NCBI RefSeq assembly: GCF_030454045.1
Contig: NZ_JAKDJE010000018.1
Location: forward strand, 1 to 46,031
Source of the DNA: Psychrobacter sp.
GTDB lineage: Bacteria; Pseudomonadota; Gammaproteobacteria; Pseudomonadales; Moraxellaceae
Length of the DNA stretch: 46,031 nucleotides
Direction of reading: 5' to 3'
The translations under genes were made by a program, and so were the position numbers. The notes under the pieces are model-generated. The model was not told the origin of the DNA and did no database searches. It saw only the letters and a list, made by a program, of their open reading frames with translations. This document shows, piece after piece, positions 43,276 to 46,031 of the stretch (position 1 is its first letter; every line of letters begins with the position of its first letter).

Positions 43276-43624
43276 TGGGTATTCCTTTCTAAAATCACGA
43301 CTATCAATGCAACCTTTACTTTACAGCTCATAGTATGACTTGATTAAGTAAATACGCTATAAATCACTATAATGAGTAGCTACGCTGATAGGAACGAGAA
43401 AATGTTCTCAAAGGTATTATTACAAAGCCTTTACAAACATTCATTATAAAAACGATGAGCGGTACTATTTAACCTCCCTATGGTAAGGGTATTATCAAAA
43501 TACAACTGTTAATGTAAACCTCGCCAGTTGCCTTACAGTCGTCATTACCATCATTGGTATTATCTATCCTTTTATACCTTGTTTTAGTGTTATGCCACTA
43601 ATAAATAAGCAAAAATCATGCCAC
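43276..43624. other. Intergenic region inside the DUF11 cluster
   Basis: These 349 AT-rich bases lie between the 695- and 154-residue genes and are long enough for a separate promoter. On the minus strand, TATAGT/TATAAT-like hexamers occur near 43360-43375. I see no clear terminator or gene. Confidence 0.4.
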
Positions 43625-45658
43625 TTAATTACCATATTTAGTATTGAAATATAAAGTTGCTTTTGACGGTATCGTGGTAGTAGCAGTATTGGTTAATTTG
43701 AATGGCTCGGTGATAATCACGCCATTGTCACCTATATTCACTAGACCACTATTTAGGTCCTTAGTCGTGCGTAAACTTGCAGCGATTCCTGAAGAGTTTG
43801 GTAAATGAAAGACTGATTCAACAGGTGTTTTTTGTAAAATGTCAGTAATACGTATATCAGTTAAGGTTATATGACCATGATTATAAGCTTCGATCTTGTA
43901 GGCGATACACTGACCAGGATCGACTTTTTCATCTTGTCTAGGGGCATTGATGCTAAATCCATTTAGAGGTGAGTCTTTATCGAGAATGTTGTTGTAATTG
44001 AGGTTAGTATCACACTGATGTACGTATTGATATTTTTTCAGTACTAACGCAGTTTGCTCTGCAATTACCTCGCCAAAGTTGTTATCTTCATAGAGATACA
44101 CAGAGTTGTTAATGGGCACTTCTAGCCTATTAGGCGTTGTATCAACGCTGTAACTCCAAGGATCTGGCTCTTCCTGAATCAAGCAAATCTGGCTCTTACC
44201 TGCTACCGCACTGGCAGGTACCGTAAAGCTGTAACTCCCAGTATCCGACACATTTTGATGCGTTGTACCGGTTATGTCTGTGCTATTACAATCTGTTAGT
44301 TTCACTTTCAAATTATTAAGAGCACTGCCATCAATACCCGATTCACCATTATCAAACACGCCATTAAAGTATTTATATGTATTAATAAAGCTGTTGGTAA
44401 GATCGTTTTTAGGGCTACCGCTTAACCCGCCGTTATCGTTGAAGACGATGCCTGAGAATGTATACTGAGACGGTGTGTTAGTAACGTTACAAGTGATTTC
44501 ATCACCGTAGCTTACATTATTTATCGCAAACGTGCGCCGCGTACCATCAGCATTCACTGGCATCTCACCACTACTAAAGACTACATCAGTGCCAGTGGTT
44601 GCGTTTGAACAGGTATAAGTGGTTTGGTAGTCAAGTAGATTACCATTGATGATTTGCTCAGAGACCGTATAGTTAACTCCTTCGGTCAGGGTAGTGACTG
44701 TGGTTGTGTTGTCAGTGACTACATCATTAGATCCAGTCGTTGTAAAAGCTTCTACAAAGTCATTATTATCCGTGCGCCGCAGTTCGATACGGAACTGATC
44801 ATCACCGTCTACGCGGCTACCATCCAATAGTTTGTTCACGATAATCTTCGGTGGTGCAAGGCAGAAATAAAAGTCAGAATAACCAGTTGCATGAACGCCA
44901 CTAGTTTCGCGTTTTTCATTACTATGTGCCAAATTCAAAGCCTTATTTGCAATCTGATAGCCCCAAGTAGCATCTATAGTACACTGACCAGTACTACAGT
45001 TCTCGCCCTCTTTAGCAGTTACAATATTTCGCTGCGGGTTGATATTGTGAAAAATGCTATTAAAAGTTAAGCGACCATTATTAGCTGAAACGTCAACCTG
45101 TTCAATATATGGAGCTCTGTCTTCATAACGTGGAAAAAAAATTCCTCCAACTCTTACGCGAACCGTAGTCGAATCTAAATCTTGTATCTTATAGCCTACC
45201 TTACTAACTGGCCGATTGATACTAACGTCTAACGTATGATCGGTCTGAACTTGTGTGGAGTTATGCACTAAATTAATAGCATTAGAACTAACGCCATTAT
45301 TAGAGCCATAAAACGGCACTGTACCATCCCTATTATTTGCATCTATTAAAAGTGGGAAATTGATAGTAAATGTTTTATTACCTGAGCTTTCATTAAAGAT
45401 AAAGGTACGTGACCGTTCTCCATTTACCCAAGATGATAAACTTGGAGCTGTACTAGCAGTATTTGCGATAGTATATTTTTTATGACCTATAGGGCAGCTA
45501 GCAGCATCGAAGTTATCAGGCGTAGCAAAAGGATTAGCCAAAGCCTGCCTACTAAACATAAAAAACAGTAATACCCCTACCATAACCAACATTTGTTGCA
45601 AGTACCTACTATAGAAAGAATTATCGAGAGTTGCTAAAAATTTATGAGACTGACGCAT
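43625..45658 (-). CDS. Secreted prealbumin-like/SdrD_B-type surface protein, first gene of the DUF11 cluster
   Basis: A 677-residue exported protein from the ATG at 45658, which has AAAGGTGACAAA directly upstream; an earlier ATG at 45712 lacks such a site. A hydrophobic signal (MLVMVGVLLFFMFSRQALA, cleavage near residue 42) is followed by a beta-rich N-terminal third, a prealbumin-like domain near 273-400 (PPKIIVNKLLDGSRVDGDDQFRIELRR... TTLTEGVNYTVSEQI... ITCNVTNTP), an SdrD_B-type domain near 405-525 (YTFSGIVFNDNGGL... GVFDNGESGIDGSALNNLKVKL), and a C-terminal domain like that of the 691-residue protein (ALVLKKYQYVHQCDTN ... DPGQCIAYKIEAYN ... ITDIL). The many Cys pairs suggest disulfides made in the periplasm. 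No anchor is visible. Probable structural component of the surface system. Confidence 0.82.
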   Translation of the reverse strand: MRQSHKFLATLDNSFYSRYLQQMLVMVGVLLFFMFSRQALANPFATPDNFDAASCPIGHKKYTIANTASTAPSLSSWVNGERSRTFIFNESSGNKTFTINFPLLIDANNRDGTVPFYGSNNGVSSNAINLVHNSTQVQTDHTLDVSINRPVSKVGYKIQDLDSTTVRVRVGGIFFPRYEDRAPYIEQVDVSANNGRLTFNSIFHNINPQRNIVTAKEGENCSTGQCTIDATWGYQIANKALNLAHSNEKRETSGVHATGYSDFYFCLAPPKIIVNKLLDGSRVDGDDQFRIELRRTDNNDFVEAFTTTGSNDVVTDNTTTVTTLTEGVNYTVSEQIINGNLLDYQTTYTCSNATTGTDVVFSSGEMPVNADGTRRTFAINNVSYGDEITCNVTNTPSQYTFSGIVFNDNGGLSGSPKNDLTNSFINTYKYFNGVFDNGESGIDGSALNNLKVKLTDCNSTDITGTTHQNVSDTGSYSFTVPASAVAGKSQICLIQEEPDPWSYSVDTTPNRLEVPINNSVYLYEDNNFGEVIAEQTALVLKKYQYVHQCDTNLNYNNILDKDSPLNGFSINAPRQDEKVDPGQCIAYKIEAYNHGHITLTDIRITDILQKTPVESVFHLPNSSGIAASLRTTKDLNSGLVNIGDNGVIITEPFKLTNTATTTIPSKATLYFNTKYGN

Positions 45659-46031
45659 TTTGTCACCTTTAATATAATTATTTATTCGATATCTGTGGCG
45701 TAGGTAATACATTTCTTACTGATTTATTGCTAATGAATGCCATAATTTTAGCTATATTTATGCAGCTTGTTAAACTTTTCGATGAACGGTAGTTATCATA
45801 GGATAGAAGGTTGTTTTAATAAACTTATGTTTATTAAATAACTTATTACATCTATTCGATAAAAGAGGTGTTTTCCATACCTTTTTGATAAACGGTTAAA
45901 AAACCGATATAGCGCGCATACAACTATCACTGACTATAGATACGGCAATAAGTATGCCAAAGCAATCTCTAAATCTTAATATAGTCAGCTCAAAATAAAA
46001 TTGTTATGGTTAGGGCAAACATCATAAAACA
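45659..46031. promoter_or_regulatory. Upstream region of the DUF11 cluster with a 9-bp palindrome
   Basis: These 373 AT-rich bases hold no gene and must contain the cluster's promoter. The perfect inverted repeat TTAATAAAC / GTTTATTAA (45816-45824 with 45829-45837, 4-base spacer) lies about 160 bases upstream of the first start and is a candidate operator. The left edge contains the strong ribosome-binding site of the first gene. Confidence 0.4.

Overview
The window looks like a chromosomal segment of a gammaproteobacterium of the family Moraxellaceae, most probably Psychrobacter. This rests on the style of the proteins (a YihY/HlyD/ABC-2 cluster, an SthA with a long acidic leader, DUF11 surface proteins) and on the base composition judged by eye. 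No database was searched. I saw no rRNA, tRNA, CRISPR array or phage.

Region by region. (1) Bases 1-47 are the end of a mobile element whose 276-bp relative sits at 31153-31428. (2) 59-3370, minus strand: dGTPase (dgt), a histidine-rich lipoprotein with an apparent Zur box in its promoter, and the ribosome-associated ATPase/GTPase ychF. (3) 3814-6152: an SF1 UvrD/Rep-type helicase gene broken by a 132-bp MITE with 24-bp inverted ends and an 8-bp target duplication. (4) 6417-8057: a DadA-like amino-acid oxidase with a RidA imine deaminase. (5) 8236-8400: the tail of a dead enoyl-CoA hydratase gene. (6) 8620-12735: a VOC dioxygenase/lyase-like protein, a divergent LysR regulator, and a glycerate kinase/GntP permease pair. 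(7) 13162-13401: a small ORF interrupted by an in-frame amber codon. (8) 13744-14922: the ribosomal operon rpsF-rpsR-rplI. (9) 15187-22340: a GYF/RDD membrane protein, ppsA with its divergent regulator ppsR, a DUF4377-like lipoprotein and sthA. (10) 22429-28844: an export locus (TolC, YihY, HlyD and two ABC-2 permeases) without an ATPase gene. (11) 29341-34124: glpK, the mobile element, a glycine-zipper protein, an endonuclease/exonuclease/phosphatase-fold protein and a TetR regulator. (12) 34223-45658, minus strand: a secreted helical protein downstream of four genes for exported DUF11-type proteins, one of them 1777 residues with a probable outer-membrane barrel.

How the genes fit together. 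The DadA-like oxidase would release imino acids that RidA hydrolyses. PpsR controls PpsA by phosphorylation. GntP would import glycerate (or a relative) for the kinase. TolC, HlyD and the permeases would form a trans-envelope exporter. The most attractive candidate for an undescribed system is the DUF11 cluster at 35144-45658. Its two ~700-residue proteins share a C-terminal Cys-containing domain, and one of them shares an N-terminal module with the giant barrel protein, which suggests parts of one surface structure. The second most interesting point is the Zur-box-controlled His-rich lipoprotein with an MliC-like C-terminal half.
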